The translations under genes were made by a program, and so were the position numbers. Below, piece by piece: positions 12,226 through 23,866 of a stretch of 64,000 bases of DNA. Position 1 is the first letter of the stretch; every line of letters starts with the position of its first letter. Below the pieces are notes generated by a model that searched no databases, had not been told where the DNA came from, and saw only the letters and a list, made by a program, of their open reading frames with translations. The stretch is from positions 4,278,001-4,342,000 of the forward strand of contig JAHREC010000009.1 in NCBI GenBank assembly GCA_020081605.1, read 5' to 3'. The stretch is from Albifimbria verrucaria. Lineage: Eukaryota; Ascomycota; Sordariomycetes; Hypocreales; Stachybotryaceae.

Positions 12226-13337
12226 CAGTTGGTTTGTTTAAACGATGACGAGCGATAAGTTGTTGGTAGCAGTGGACGGCGCAAGACACCGCATTCCCTT
12301 ATCTGGGGACCCCTGTGCCATTTTTTTCTTCTTCTTGTTTTCTTTTTTCTGTTTAGTGTCAATTTCAAGGCTGCTGTAGAAAATCGGATGCACAACCAGG
12401 TTCGCAAATGGAAGGCTTTGAAACCCTGACCCCGCCAAGATCAACCCCAAAAAGCAACTTCTCCAGCTGATAAACCGCCAGGGCAACGGACACGCCCGAC
12501 GGGTACGGATGGAGGCGACGGTAAATCGACAGGCGCTGGAGCCGGGGAGGAAATAACACAGCAGGCCAAAAGCAAAGACCAGGTAGGGCAATATATCCGC
12601 AGGTACCTACCTCGCCCGTCGTAGTTCCAGTTTCTACCTCTAAAGGTTGATAAGAGGTACCAAGGTAACGTAGCAAAGGTGGGCGACTTTGATGGGTACC
12701 TGTCTTTAAACAGGTAGGTACCTGGCTTCTGGAGAGGAGATGCATTTCCTTTGTAGGTAAGTACCTTATGTTGGTGGCAGCCTCTCTACTAACCTACCAT
12801 ATCGGCCTCTGCTTTTTAATTAGGGTGTGGCACCTGGAAGCTTTCTTTCTACCTCTCAGCCTTACCGTGTTTTCCCTCTGCCTTCTCGACATCGACGGGA
12901 CCAGCTACAGTATATCGCATGTAGGGATTGTACAGCATCTACCCGTACGCCGCATCAGTAGCTCGACACCCACTTCCAGCCCACACATCGCAATATACCG
13001 CCCAAAAGGCAAATCGTCCTCGCCCGTTGTTCTCCCCGGTACGTAAAGCAGTTCCCATCGTCAGCTGCGGAGGGGCCATCATCCTGACAATGCTGCTGCA
13101 CTCTCAGCCACCCCGGTCCAGGCAAATCACGTCTGCAGCTTGCGCCTCAGCATCCAGTCAACTAAAGGGGACCCAGTCCACGTTTGCCCCAGCCCAGCCC
13201 AGCCAGCCCATCGCCTCGCTCGTTGCTCGACCTCGTCGTTGCTCACCCTCGCTCGCTCTCGCCCTCTCGCCGCCTCTGCATCTGTCTCGTCTGCTCCCCT
13301 GCTGGTGCGCCGCCGCACCCCCATCCTACCTATACCG

Positions 13338-13372
13338 TACCATCCCCATCCCCATCCCCATCCCATCCAATC
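13338..13372. repeat. (ATCCCC)n tract in the Hsp70-like 5' flank
   Basis: Repeated CATCCC/CATCC units in a long pyrimidine-rich stretch (about 13190-13630) just upstream of the Hsp70-like start codon. Likely promoter or 5' leader sequence. Confidence 0.7.
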
Positions 13373-13637
13373 CATCCCAACCACATCCCGTCCTGTCCTG
13401 TCCTATCCTATCCCCTCTTCCCCTTGCCTTCCCGCTGGCCTGGCCACCTTTTGCTGCTAAAGTCTGACCCGATTATTCTCCCTGGTCCTTTCCCTCCTCC
13501 TCCCCCTCCAAAAGTCCTTTGTGGCCTCTGCGCCTCTTGCGGACTCGTCCTACGTGCCTACCTGTTCCCTTCCGTTTTTAACCCCTTCTTATTTTTCCCT
13601 TTGTCACCTCCCCCACCTTATATACCTCCTCATCCTT

Positions 13638-16111
13638 ATGAGCTCTATGAACTCTCGCTTCAAGAGCTTTGGGTTTGGAAAACGCAAGTCTGCCGGAAGC
13701 ATTCAAGGCGCTGAGAGCGTTCCGCCCAGCAGCAGTACCCCACCTCCAGGTCCAGGCCAAGTAGCTCCTCAGCAGCTACCGCCTCCTGGGCAGACGCCTC
13801 CCCTCGGTGCCCTCGGTGCCTCGTCGTCCTCGACCGCCAGTCTCCCCATGAATCACCCGAATTCTGCCAATCGCCCACCCAGCTACTCGGCCAACTATCC
13901 TCCCCTCCCCAAGGCGCGCCTCTCGGTCGCACCAGTCCCCTCACTCACCCAGGCCCAGGTGCGAACCGTACCCTCCAACTCAAATGGCTGGAGGTCCTCC
14001 CCATCAACACCGGCACTCCTCTCGGATATCCTCCCAACATGAACCCGATGGGTCAGGGTCCGCCTCCCATGGGCGGCCCTCCAGGCTTCGCTGGCCAGAC
14101 TGGCTATCCTCCCGGTCACCCTCCTCCCGCCGGTGGCCCCATCGCCCAGCAGTTCCAGCGAGGCAACCCGGCCGCTGAGGTCGAGGGCGCCAGCAGGAGC
14201 AAGGCCCAGCTCATTGTCGGCATCGATTTTGTGAGTTGACAACTTTCCCTTTCCCTCTCTCCCAGCTCCCCGCTTGCCATCGCCCGACCGCTAACATCGT
14301 CTTCTCTCGCAGGGAACCACGTTCTCCGGTGTTGCCTTCGCCTTTGCTACTAACAACGAAGCCAAGGAAGATATCATTACGGAATGGCCAGGCGCTGGTT
14401 CATACACTAAGCAGAAGGTACGGCGTCGCCTGCTCGGGCGCTCAGATTCATATCTTACCCATGTGCTAATCGTATGCGTTCACAGATTCCAACTGTCCTC
14501 TACTACGACCAATATCAGAAGGTGGTGGGCTGGGGTCCCGATATCGCTGATGCCCTGGCCCCTACCGGCTATCCCAAGCCTGGTGTGCAAAAGGTTGAGT
14601 GGTTCAAGCTGCAGCTGATGCTCAGCGGTAATACCTACATTGACCCCATTAACCTGCCGCCCCTGCCCCCGGGCAAGTCTGAGATCGATGTTGCTGCGGA
14701 CTACCTGTTCAAGCTCCGCCAGGCTATGCGCTCCGCGCTGCAAAAGACCCTGGGTGAGGTTTTCAACCGTGAAGAGCGCAACATCCGCTACTACCTAACC
14801 GTCCCCGCCATTTGGAACGATGCAGGTAAAGCCGCCACCCGTGCTGCTGCCATCCAGGCTGGTTTCTTGCGCGATGAGAACGACAACCGTCTGACCCTGG
14901 TCTCCGAGCCCGAGGCCGCGGCTCTCTTCTGCTCGAAAACCGGTCTGCTCAACCTCAAGGTACACGACGCCGTCCTGATTGTCGATTGCGGTGGTGGTAC
15001 CGTCGATTTGATCGCCTACGAAGTCGAGGAGGAGAACCCTTCACCGTCGCCGAGTGCACTGCTGGTTCCGGTGACTCTTGTGGTTCAACAGCCCTGAACC
15101 GAAACTTCAGCAACATTCTGCGCACCAAGATCAGAAAGATGAAGCTGCCAGATGGATCCAAGACGGCTGGCCGTGTCTACGCCAAGTGTATCATGGACTT
15201 TGAGAACCGAATCAAGGCCGATTTCCGAAACAACGGCCAGAAGTGGGCCGTCGACGTCGGTATTGAGGCCGAATTTCCCGAGGCCGGTATTGAGGAGGGT
15301 TACATGACCTTCACCAACGAGGAGATTCTCCAGTGCTTCGAGCCTGTAGTAAACCGAATCCTGGAGCTGGTGCGCAATCAGATTATTGCTATCCAGGCCC
15401 AGAACCGAACCCTTCAGAACATTTTGGTCGTCGGTGGATTCGGTGCCTCCGAGTACCTTTTCCAGCAGATCAAGCTTCATGTGCCACCTCAGTTCCAGTC
15501 CAAGGTTGTCCGTCCCATGGACTCCGTGGCTGCTATTGTCAAGGGTGCCGTCACCGCCGGTATCACCGAGCGTATCATCACCCACCGTGTCGCGCGTCGC
15601 CACTACCTCATGGCCACCCTTCAGCCTTTCAAGGAGGGCTACCACCCCGAGGCGTATCGTGTGCCCTCGCTTGACGGCAAGGATCGATGCAAGTTCACCC
15701 GACAAATCTTCGTCCAGAAGGGCCAGAAGGTCAAGAACGGCGAGCCTGTCAAGGTCTCCTTCTTCCGACAGGTTGCCCCGGAGCCACCCTCATGTACGAG
15801 GATATTCTATACGCTTGCGACGATGACGTTTGCCCCGAGTACACAAAGATCCTCGTAAGTCTAACTCAAGGCCCTGGCTCACGACACAGTCACACTAACA
15901 CTGGGAAACAGGAATCAAGGAAGTTGTCACGCTTACTTCTGATCTATCGCGCAAGAACCTGGAGAAGGACTTTGAGAGGATGGACACACCCCAGGGCACA
16001 TTTTACCGTGTCTACTTCGATATCTACCTGACTCTTGACGGTTCCGAGTTCAGCGCTGAGCTTGTCTGCCAGGGCGAGGTCATGGGCCGTTGCCGTGCGC
16101 GTTTCAGGTAA
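13638..16111 (+). CDS. Hsp70-like actin-fold ATPase (HSPA12 type) with Pro-rich N-terminus
   Basis: Member of the Hsp70/actin ATPase superfamily, closest in style to the HSPA12 group, which lacks the canonical Hsp70 peptide-binding domain. Client and function unknown. Seen: four exons, 13638-14230, 14313-14417, 14486-15854 and 15912-16111. The first about 190 residues are Pro/Ser/Gly-rich, then QLIVGIDFGTTFSGVAFAF (phosphate-1), TVPAIWNDAGKAATRAAA, SEPEAAALF, VLIVDCGGGTVDLIAYEVEE (phosphate-2), NILVVGGFGASEYLFQQI (adenosine motif), and a C-terminal beta segment TPQGTFYRVYFDIYLTLDG. Single-base losses are inferred near 14007 (CCCC), 15038 (AACCC), 15779 (CCCGG) and at the last exon's 5' edge (15911). 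With these the protein is about 755 residues. An alternative start is the next ATG at 13647. Confidence 0.86.
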
Positions 16112-17498
16112 CCTGGCGTGGGATTGGGCAGGCGCAGAATATTTTTGAATTTCGGGCTTCAATAGAGGTGGCTTTGCTAGCCGAGGCCAAAGATGATACC
16201 TACGAGATGTTGAAAGGAAGGACCATACCGCGAGAAGGGTCCAATGCTCGAGCGAGACAGCAGGGGCAGTTTGCCCCGAATACACGGACAAGCCCACTGC
16301 GGATAGACGCGCGCAGATGCCGCGGCAGGCTTTGAATAATGTTGACAGCTGGGTCTTTGTGGCCTTGGACCGGGGTTGGTGGCGGCGGTGGAAGGCGGTT
16401 TGCGAAGCGTTGAACTTGATCATGCTTTGTTCGGGGTTGGGACGAGTCCATGAATAGCCATCATAATGTCGGAGTCATGGATAGACTCTTCAAAAATAGC
16501 CTCATTATTTCTTCCCCGGTTTTCCGTTGGCCGTATGTTTAGTGATTTGCTGAAGGGTCTTTGATAGATAGGCACTACCTAGTTGCTGATTGCAGAAAAA
16601 GGCGTTTAAGCGTGGCCCTAGATTCCATGATGGCAGCACGACAAGCAAGTCTGAGCTGAAGCGATAGAGGAAATGATCAACTCGCGCATTGCATCCGCAA
16701 GCCGTGAAGAAGAATACTGTACCTGTACCGTATAACAGCCTGTCATGTGACGATTGATTTTTACCACGACTGTTTCCTGAGCATGCCCTGCATGTGTCCC
16801 GACTTGCCTGTCTTCATCCTTGATTTGCGCCAGCCTTTAGCCGTGCAAGGGTCTCGCCCAATCAGGCAAGTGGGCTGTGGGGAATGCTCTCAACTAATTG
16901 CTGGACTGACAACCAACCGCTCCTGCGTCATACCTTGACGTGAAGGAATTCCAAGGCCAAGGGCCCTGCCTGGATCGTCTGCCATGGCGACTCTTGTCAT
17001 TCGCTTCTTCTCTTTAACCAGGCTGTGGTCCCGGTTGAGGCCTCGTTCATCCTACCCTTTTTCTTCATCACCTTTATGTTTTGTTTGTTTGCTAGCCCTG
17101 ATGGAAGCATCTATATGTCTTATTCCGTTTCCCTAACACTACCTATCACTTTCGCTCGTCAAGCTCCCTCGATCGACATCTACCTCTCACGATCTTCTGT
17201 TACCCGAATTTCGCTCGTTGGAAATACTTGCCTCAATACCTGATTCCTTTTGAGTGCCGTCAGTTCTCGGGACGGATTCAGGAACAGTCTACGCCCTGCC
17301 ATTGGTACGTGACTTACACGCCCTATAAACGGGGTGAACGTAACTCGCACGCACTGTTGCTCGCCTTCAAGTACTCGTCCTAGCTTGGGGCTCGCACAAA
17401 CAAAACGATAGGTTGAGAAGATTAACCTGCTAGGAATTTGTTCTTTACCGTTCGTTCTCGGCAATTGGCTAGTGCAAGCTCTTTTGGATACATGAGCC
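16112..17498. other. Intergenic region, no gene seen
   Basis: 3' flank of the Hsp70-like gene and 5' flank of the thaumatin-like gene. A pyrimidine-rich stretch (17000-17240) probably belongs to the promoter or leader of the latter. No conserved reading frame or RNA gene recognised. Confidence 0.5.
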
Positions 17499-18779
17499 AT
17501 GGCAGCCACCACAGCTCGCGAGCGCTATCAGCGCCACCCTGCATTGGGCCACTTCCTACTATCAGCCCTACTCTATGCTGGCCTATTGTTCAATGGCGCA
17601 GACGCTCAACATGTCCGGCGCAATTGGCAAGCTGAACATATGCGCAGATCAATACCTGGCTCTGTTGCGAAACGTGGCCCGCCTGGAGACTCGGATGAAA
17701 AGGTCCCGCTTGTCGTCACCAACAAGTGTGAAGCCACGATATGGCCAGGCATCACAACGCAAGCCGGAACCGGACCAGGCACTGGAGGCTTTGAGCTAGG
17801 CCAGGGAAGAAGCGGGAATTCAAAGTTTCAGCGGATTGGCAGGGTCGTGTATGGGGTCGAACCAACTGCACCGTCGACGGAGACTCTTGTTCTTGCGAAA
17901 CAGGCGACTGCTTCGGGAAGCTGAACTGTGAATCCAGCGTAAGTCAACCAAGTTCATGTCCTGTCTTAGACTTATACTTACATCTTCAAGGGCGAAACCC
18001 CGGCGACTTTGGCCGAATTTACTCTGGCTGGAGGAATCAACGGGTCCCAGACCTTCTACGACATTTCCCTTGTCGATGGTTACAACATCCCTGTTGGAAT
18101 CAATCATATTCCATCCAAGAATACCACCTTCATCCCACCAAATCTCACCAATTGCGCGTGCATCGCAACCGCCGGATGGCTGTACGAGGCGACTGAGACT
18201 GGTACATACTACTCAAACTCGACGTACCCCGTGCCCTTGGAGGACTTTGAGACCAACAGTGACGTTCGAAGTTGGTGCCCGTGGCCGCTGCTTGCGTTCC
18301 CTCCTACGAAGCCTGGCGATGGAATTTATCCATATCCCGACGACAACATTCAGCGACCGCTTTTCTCGCCATGCAAGAGCGCCTGTTCTGCGTCGGGCTC
18401 AGACAAAGATTGCTGTGTCGGAAAATACCACGACCCGGATGTCTGCAAACCGTCTGCCTACAGCAAGGCTGCCAAGGCTATCTGTCCAGATGCTTATAGC
18501 TTTGCCTTTGACGACCAGGAATCCACTTTCATCATACCTAAAGGCGGAGGTTGGGAGGTCGTACTCTGCCCCAAGGGACGCTCGACTAACATTCTGCGTC
18601 AACTTGGCTCTGAGATGTCGGAATTGGCAACTGCGGGAAGACTGTCGGAGCCGGCTATGAAGCGGCTTAGCGATCCAAACTATATCCTGGCCGATAGGGG
18701 TGCTGCTGGGATTTTGCGACCGATGCGGCCAATCCTGGCTTTGGCGAGTTTGGTTGCCAGTATCGCTTTGGTGATTTAG
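17499..18779 (+). CDS. Thaumatin-like secreted protein, probably GPI-anchored
   Basis: Predicted extracellular or cell-wall protein of the thaumatin/osmotin fold; some fungal members bind or degrade beta-glucans, but activity is not shown here. Seen: N-terminal signal peptide with hydrophobic core HFLLSALLYAGLLF and a likely cut after GADA. Then VPLVVTNKCEATIWPGI (a thaumatin N-terminal strand) and GTGPGTGGFELG. After one missing G near 17806 come ADWQGRVWGRTNC and DSCSCETGDCFGKLNC. The intron is 17939-17990 (GTAAGT...TTCAAG). Exon 2 carries AEFTLAGG, TFYDISLVDGYNIPV, then paired cysteines, PCKSACSASGSDKDCCVG, KAICPDAYSFAFDD and FIIPKGGGWEVVLCP. The C-terminus is a hydrophobic stretch (LALASLVASIALVI) consistent with a GPI signal. 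Length is about 410 residues. Confidence 0.88.
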
Positions 18780-19159
18780 CGTTAGAGAGAGAGAGCGATG
18801 ATACCACTTCTGTTTTCCTTTGTTTTAGGGTGGGCTGGTCCCGCACCTCTCGCAGGCCTTGTTTAAACCGGTTTCCTTTTTCTTGACACGCTGAAACAAT
18901 ACATGACCAGAAATCCCAAAGAATGGAAGAATCAAAGGAGGCGAGTCAGTTGAGGAAAACCAGACCGTATCCTCCAGGACCCGGAACACATTTTGCAGTA
19001 CCTAGATTCCACATACCCATATCAAATGAACTTACCAGATGAATGCTCATTTCCTGTCTACCTTTATACATATGTCTAACGCCAGGTCTTCCAACGGACC
19101 TGGGCATATGCTGAAGCTCATAATTTGCGTGCGTTTTATGTAACAAGCAACTGACTGCC

Positions 19160-19943
19160 CTACCTGGCTTTCCGCTTATCCTTCCTCCTGCGCTCCCATT
19201 CCGCCCGCTCCTCATCGTCGCTTCCACTGAACTCGGCGTCGTCGTCATCGCTGGGCGCATCAAGCAGATCGACACCCCTGGTGCCCTTGGACTGCGACGG
19301 CGCGGCGCCGACGAAATCGGACTGGTTGGCGTCGGCGAACTCGTGCTTCTGAATGAGCTCGCGGAGCTCCTTGTTGGAGGGGTCTACGAGCTGCAGGGCG
19401 GTGATGCCGCCGCGGTTACGGGTGCGTGGGTTGGAGCCGGCCTCGAGCATCATCTCGATGAGGGCGTGGCCAAACTCTCGCTGGGCCGGGGTTCCGAGTT
19501 GAGCCAGCGAACGGCGGTGTGCAGCGGTGTGTCGCCCTCGAGGCGGTTGACGGGGTCGCACTCGAAGTCGGGCTGGTCAAGGAGGAGGTCGATGATTTCA
19601 TCTGTGAGGGTAGAGGTAGTTGTGTTAGGCTCGAGGAACGGCAAGAAGGCGAGGCTAAGAGCAGGCTTCGGGAAGACAGGGAAAACGAACAGTTTCCGCG
19701 GGAGGCGGCCTCATGGTAGAGGTGGTTGCCCATGACGGTGGTAGTCTCGTTGAGCAGCTTGGATATCTCCTCGTCGGACTTGCCCTCGAGGACTTCGGTG
19801 AGGAGTTCGGTGTTGTTGCGGCGGCAGGCTTCTATAAGAAGCTCCTTGGCGGAGGCGCCCTGCGATTTGCGCACCCGTTAGTCTCTTGGAGAGGTCGTAG
19901 AGGGCTATGGAACGCTGCTCACATCGTGCTCGTCGTCACCCAT
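19160..19943 (-). CDS. Ankyrin-repeat protein with acidic/basic C-terminal tail
   Basis: Small ankyrin-repeat protein conserved in filamentous ascomycetes; molecular role unknown. Seen: exon 1 19943-19923 (MGDDEHD, donor GTGAGC), exon 2 19859-19691, exon 3 19601-19160 (donor GTTCGT, acceptor CAG). The joined frame reads GASAKELLIEACRRNN, LYHEAASRGNYEIIDLLL, EGDTPLHTAVRWLNSE, then, after one missing C near 19489, HALIEMMLEAGSNPRTRN and GGITALQLVDPSN. These are about three ankyrin units. The tail LLDAPSDDDDAEFSGSDDEE followed by ERRRKDKRKAR is charged and may be a nuclear or chaperone-type tail. About 210 residues. Overall organisation recalls small ankyrin chaperones such as yeast Yar1, but I cannot claim orthology. 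Confidence 0.8.
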
Positions 19944-20663
19944 GTTTGGAGATGCCCCGGGTCGAGACGGCGTTGGGCCAGAGGAAGTAGTTGCGTAGGT
20001 AGTTTACGCTACGTTGTTGGATTAGGAACAACGCTGAGCAGGCTCAACGATAGGAATGGATCGGTTTCTTGTGTGTTCTTGTCAGTACAGAATGGTGTCG
20101 TCGAGTTCGCGGAGGGCGTTGGTCGAAATAGAGCCGTTTATCTCAGGAGGAGGCAGCGAGTGTCGCAGGGTGGTTGCTGTAGTACAGGTACGGATACGGC
20201 CAGTAAGCACCCACCTGGGTGATCCCGCATGGAGGGTTCTTGGATGTACCTTTGCCTTGGGCTGCGAGGAAAGGAGGGGTGGCTTTGACAACTGGGCGCC
20301 AGCGGTGGGCTTGTTTCAATTAGTGGGATGCAGTGCAGTGCAGTGCAGCGCAGCGCAGCAGCGAGTGGCTGGACAGGGAATCGGTTGGGTGCAGGGATCA
20401 GAGGGACAGGTACAGGTACCAGTACCAGTACAGGTAGTACAGACGGGCGAAACGATCTAACCCCACCGCAACTCTGCTTCTGACTGTACACAATTCGGTC
20501 ATTAGCTTGAGGCGAGCCAACTTTTTTCTTCGAACTCGAACAATCACCACGAAACTCCGGATCACACAGGCACAGAGCTGCGTTTGGGGCTAGCTGCAGG
20601 GGACCAACTGGTGCATATTTTATTTACTCGCGATTGCCTACGCCGGCGGGCTCTTTATCCACC
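19944..20663. other. Divergent promoter region between the ankyrin and RPC11 genes
   Basis: No gene recognised. Contains a GTGCA/GCGCA repeat tract (20330-20362) and a GGTACAGGTACCAGTACC-type tract (20408-20438), both likely simple promoter repeats. Confidence 0.55.
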
Positions 20664-21063
20664 ATGTTGCTCTGTACGTTGCAGCCTTTCTCCTCTGCTT
20701 CCGTGTGACTGACCGATTGACTGACCCGTTCCGGCCAACAGTCTGCCCTCACTGCGCAAACATCCTAACCGTGTCGCACACCGCCCAGCGCACGAACCGC
20801 CTCGAGTGCCGGACGTGCCCTTCGAGCACAACATCACGGAGCCCATCTTCTCGCGCCGCGCCTTCGAGCGCAAGGAAAAGGAGGATGTCTTTGGCGGACC
20901 GGGCGCCTGGGACAACGCGCAGAAGGGCCGTGTGCAGTGCCCCAACGAGGGCTGCAACGGCGACGAGGCCGCCTTCTTCCAGGTCCAGATTCGCAGTGCC
21001 GATGAGCCCATGACGAGCTTCTACAAGTGCATGACCTGCGGACACCGGTGGAGAGAGAACTGA
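20664..21063 (+). CDS. rpc11: DNA-directed RNA polymerase III subunit RPC11 (RPC10/POLR3K)
   Basis: Small zinc-ribbon subunit of RNA polymerase III, needed for RNA 3' cleavage, termination and reinitiation. Seen: a 10-base first exon (ATGTTGCTCT, 20664-20673) followed by GTACGT; exon 2 from 20742. Protein reads MLLFCPHCANILTV, RTNRLECRTCPFE, DVFGGPGAWDNAQKG, QCPNEGCNGDEAAFFQVQ, then the TFIIS-like acidic hairpin RSADEPMTSFYKC and CGHRWREN. Both zinc ribbons (CPHC/CRTC and CPNEGC/CMTC) are complete, and length (about 110) is standard. The motif order and RSADEPMT separate it from RPB9. One C is missing near 20818 (RTCP|FEH). The gene is convergent with MED31. Confidence 0.94.
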
Positions 21064-21301
21064 AGGGAGGCGGAGGCGAGGAGGAGGAGTGCTGGTGGTT
21101 ACGTTTATGGCGTTTTGGGAGAGACAACGGTTGGCGTTGGCGTATTTTTCTTTAGCGAATATAGCCAAGGAAGGCATCGTGTTCATCAATTGTTGCGTGG
21201 TTCGTTTCGTGACTGTTATGCACGGGTTGTTGATGTCGGCGCAAGCCCGCTTTTGTGCTTCAAGATTGACCATCCTGCTTTGATCCGTGTGCACCTTGCG
21301 C

Positions 21302-21733
21302 TCACGACTCGCGGTGCCAATCGATAGACGCCTTCATCTCGTCCTCGACCAACCTCTGGACCAGGTCGGGGCTCATGATATCCTGCCGGAAGCGCTCCTG
21401 CTGCAGCAGCTCGAGGTGCCGCAGGGTCGGGCCGGGATACGTCAGGTACTTGAGGTAAGGGGTCTGCTCCAGTAGCGAAGGTAGGCGAGGTAGGCGACGA
21501 AGGCGGGCTGGGTGAGGACCTTCTGGGACGCGAGGTGGTTCAAGTAGTAGGGGTTGGCGAGGGACTGGACGAACTGCTCGCGGTCAGCAAGGCGAACGGA
21601 GAAGTGGAAATTGGTGTTGGTTAGCTACCTCAAGTTCAATCTCGAAGCGCGAGTACCCGCCATACTTGGGCTCTGTCTGCGAGGGTATCGCTGGTGGCGA
21701 TGAGCCCATGGGAACGTCGTTGTTTCCATCCAT
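21302..21733 (-). CDS. med31: Mediator complex subunit 31 (Med31/Soh1)
   Basis: Med31 is a conserved middle-module subunit of Mediator, bridging activators and RNA polymerase II. Seen: exon 1 21733-21629 encodes MDGNNDVPMGSSPPAIPSQ through RFEIELE, donor GTAGCT; exon 2 starts at 21573 after GCGAGCAG. It gives FVQSLANPYYLNHLASQK, VLTQPAFVAYLAYL, then, after one missing C near 21460, YLKYLTYPGPTLRHLELLQ, QERFRQDIMSPDLVQRLVED. The core matches Med31 almost residue for residue (FVQxLANPxYLxxLA...YLKYLxYPxxLxxLELLQ). About 126 residues, normal. Stop TGA at 21304-21302. Confidence 0.94.
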
Positions 21734-22662
21734 GTTGCGGTGCGTTTCGAGGTGGCAGAGGAGAGTGTTTCCACGGGCCGTAGGTACAAGCAGCGAGTTC
21801 AGAGCTGCGCAAAATGGCCGACAGCCCAATCGTGCGGCTGAGTAAGCGCATGCACTCACTTTCAACCTCACCCGGCCTAGCATAGACAGTACAACACAAT
21901 TAATTTACTTATATTCCTTGCTTATGAATTTAGGACGAACAGAATTTGTAATTACTGCCAATTGAAGTAATTTCCAAGTAGATGGCTAGGAGCTTGCTTC
22001 TGTAATTCCTCAAGACTTTTGTTAAGACTGGTGATTCGCCGCGGAGCTTGTTTTTAGTGAGTAGGACATGCAGCTTCTTGGCGATCAAGCATTCCAGAAT
22101 ATGTGGTTCAGCTCATCAGAAATTATTGTCCCCGTCTGGAGCTTATAAAGCCGCTGCACAACCCCTGTTCACATCTCCATTTCGAAGACCTAATTGATTA
22201 TGTTGAACCGTACTTTACAAAATGTTAAAGGAGCCATTAACTTTAGGTGTTGATACACACTCGTGGTCTTGCAGGAGATCATGGCAATGCAGATCCAAGA
22301 TCTACAACAAGCTGAACGCACTAAACGCGTACCTTGCAGTACTGGTACCGGTACCGTCTCAGAGTTTTCCAGGCATATCCAATCGAGCAATCTTTGTTGA
22401 TGCTCTTTCACGTTGATCTGATAGATGGTTAGGTACTCGGACCCTCTTCAACAAAGAGCATGTTTCACAGTACGATGATGAAAATAAGGCCCTACTTGAG
22501 TAGCAGCATGGCCATATCGGTATATGTACATTGTTCTCAAAAAGCTCTAAATTCCCTGGAATTATAGAGCTTCAGTCACAATACTATAAAGCATACGGTG
22601 CGGTGGTGCATCCACCTTTGCATAGCGGAACGTGGCCAGCCGGCTAGGTTGTGACTGCTGCG
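21734..22662. other. Intergenic, AT-richer; start of the accessory block
   Basis: No gene recognised. Base composition becomes noticeably AT-richer after about 21890 than in the flanking housekeeping genes. Confidence 0.5.
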
Positions 22663-23866
22663 ATGCCTGCTAATACGATGTTGGTACCCGAAACAGAACA
22701 TGTAATTGAGTCCGGGTTTAAAAACATGGATATGCTGACCAGTCTTCCACTCACCCCTTTTACTTTGCAGCAGCTTGATGGTCAGATCTCTGGACCTATC
22801 AAATACTTTGCAGGCAATGCTGCCCCATTGAGTGCCATCCACAGTCATCTACTTCGTTTCTCGAGACACGGGGACCAGATCTCTGTCACTTGCGCGGTGT
22901 GAGTGCGAGTATTCGACGCCGATCTAATGGAACACTAACTGTCTCCAGTATTATTTTGCCCAAGACATGGAAATCTACTCAGGTGTCGCTTCTTGCAATA
23001 CGTCACAAACAAATGCGTGCGATGGGGCTAAGAAGAGGATATCACCATACGACTTGGGGTTTGAAAGCCACCTTTTGAAATACAACATAGCCCTCCCGGC
23101 ATGTAATCGAACGATTGAGACCCCAGAGCATCTGCCACGTAACCTCAATGCCATCCTGCATGGCCTGAAGCAAAGGCGGCATTCCTTACAAAAATCACAG
23201 TTTACGCAAAACAACTTCCAAGAATTTTGCCATCGTAATATGTCAGCTATATCGGAACAAGACGTTATGAGCACAATCGTCCCAGTGCTATGCGGCAGGT
23301 CCTTTGTACACACACAGCGTGATGTTCTCTTCACTGAGCTTGCCCCCATCACTGACGGAACCGCGGTAATGCCGAAGCCAGATCTCTTCGACAGTCTGCG
23401 GTTGGACGAGCTCGGCGCAAAGCTTCTAAATGATGAACTTTTGCGGTCAGTTATTGTCACTTCGAAGCATCTTTCAGCGCCGGTAGCCCCGAACTTCTTC
23501 ATGGAAACTAAAGGAAAAGGTGGTACTGAGAGGGTAGGACGTTTGCAAGCAGTCCACGACGGAGCATATGGGTCTCGAGCAATGCACGCCTTGCGCAACT
23601 ACCACCGACTTCCATGTGCTTACGATCATAATGCGTATGTCTTTAGTGTAACGTATTGCCACGGAAGACTCACCCTTTACGCTCATCATATTATGGAGCC
23701 CTTGACTTACGGCACACCACCTAGGTACTGTACAACATTTTTGGAAGACTTCACATTGACCCGCAGTTGGGAGGACTTTCTAGCAGGAGCCAAGGCGTTT
23801 CGCAATGCGAGAGATATGGCAGACAGATACCGCAAAGAAGCTGTTGAAATTGCTCACACCTCGTAG
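22663..23866 (+). CDS. DUF7924-type fungal protein, copy A (possible PD-(D/E)XK fold)
   Basis: Belongs to a fungal family I recall as DUF7924; function unproven. Seen: exon 1 (22663-22898) ends in a motif readable as RHGGPDLCHLRG once one G lost from the run at 22870 is allowed, with donor GTGAGT. Exon 2 starts at 22949 (YYFAQDMEIYSG). Downstream: DVMSTIVPVLCGRS, RDVLFTELAPITDG, MPKPDLFDS, APVAPNFFMETKGKGG, LQAVHDGAYGSRAMHALRNY, YCHGRLTLYAHHI, and EDFLAGAKAFRNARDMADRY. The order of an acidic residue in PKPD, then E-x-K in METKG, then a conserved helix resembles a PD-(D/E)XK nuclease core; that link is my inference. About 385 residues. A diverged relative lies 490 bases downstream in the same orientation. 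Confidence 0.72.

Larger units (their letters stand above)
7257..13637. other. 6.4 kb region without a recognisable gene
   Basis: Open frames here (for example 7510-8316 on the minus strand, 8974-9339 and 11649-12248) are low-complexity or show no family motif, and I found no supported splice pattern. The part next to 7256 is the glucokinase 5' region, rich in GA/CT tracts. The part next to 13638 is pyrimidine-rich (CT and ATCCCC repeats) and is probably the promoter and 5' leader of the Hsp70-like gene. Between them lie GGTACC/TAGGTACC clusters (12600-12770) and the microsatellites listed separately. A lineage-specific gene or long non-coding RNA cannot be excluded. Confidence 0.55.

Noticed and set aside
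11649..12407. Open frames across the CACAG repeat on both strands
   Set aside because: They exist only because the pentanucleotide repeat has no stop codon in several frames.
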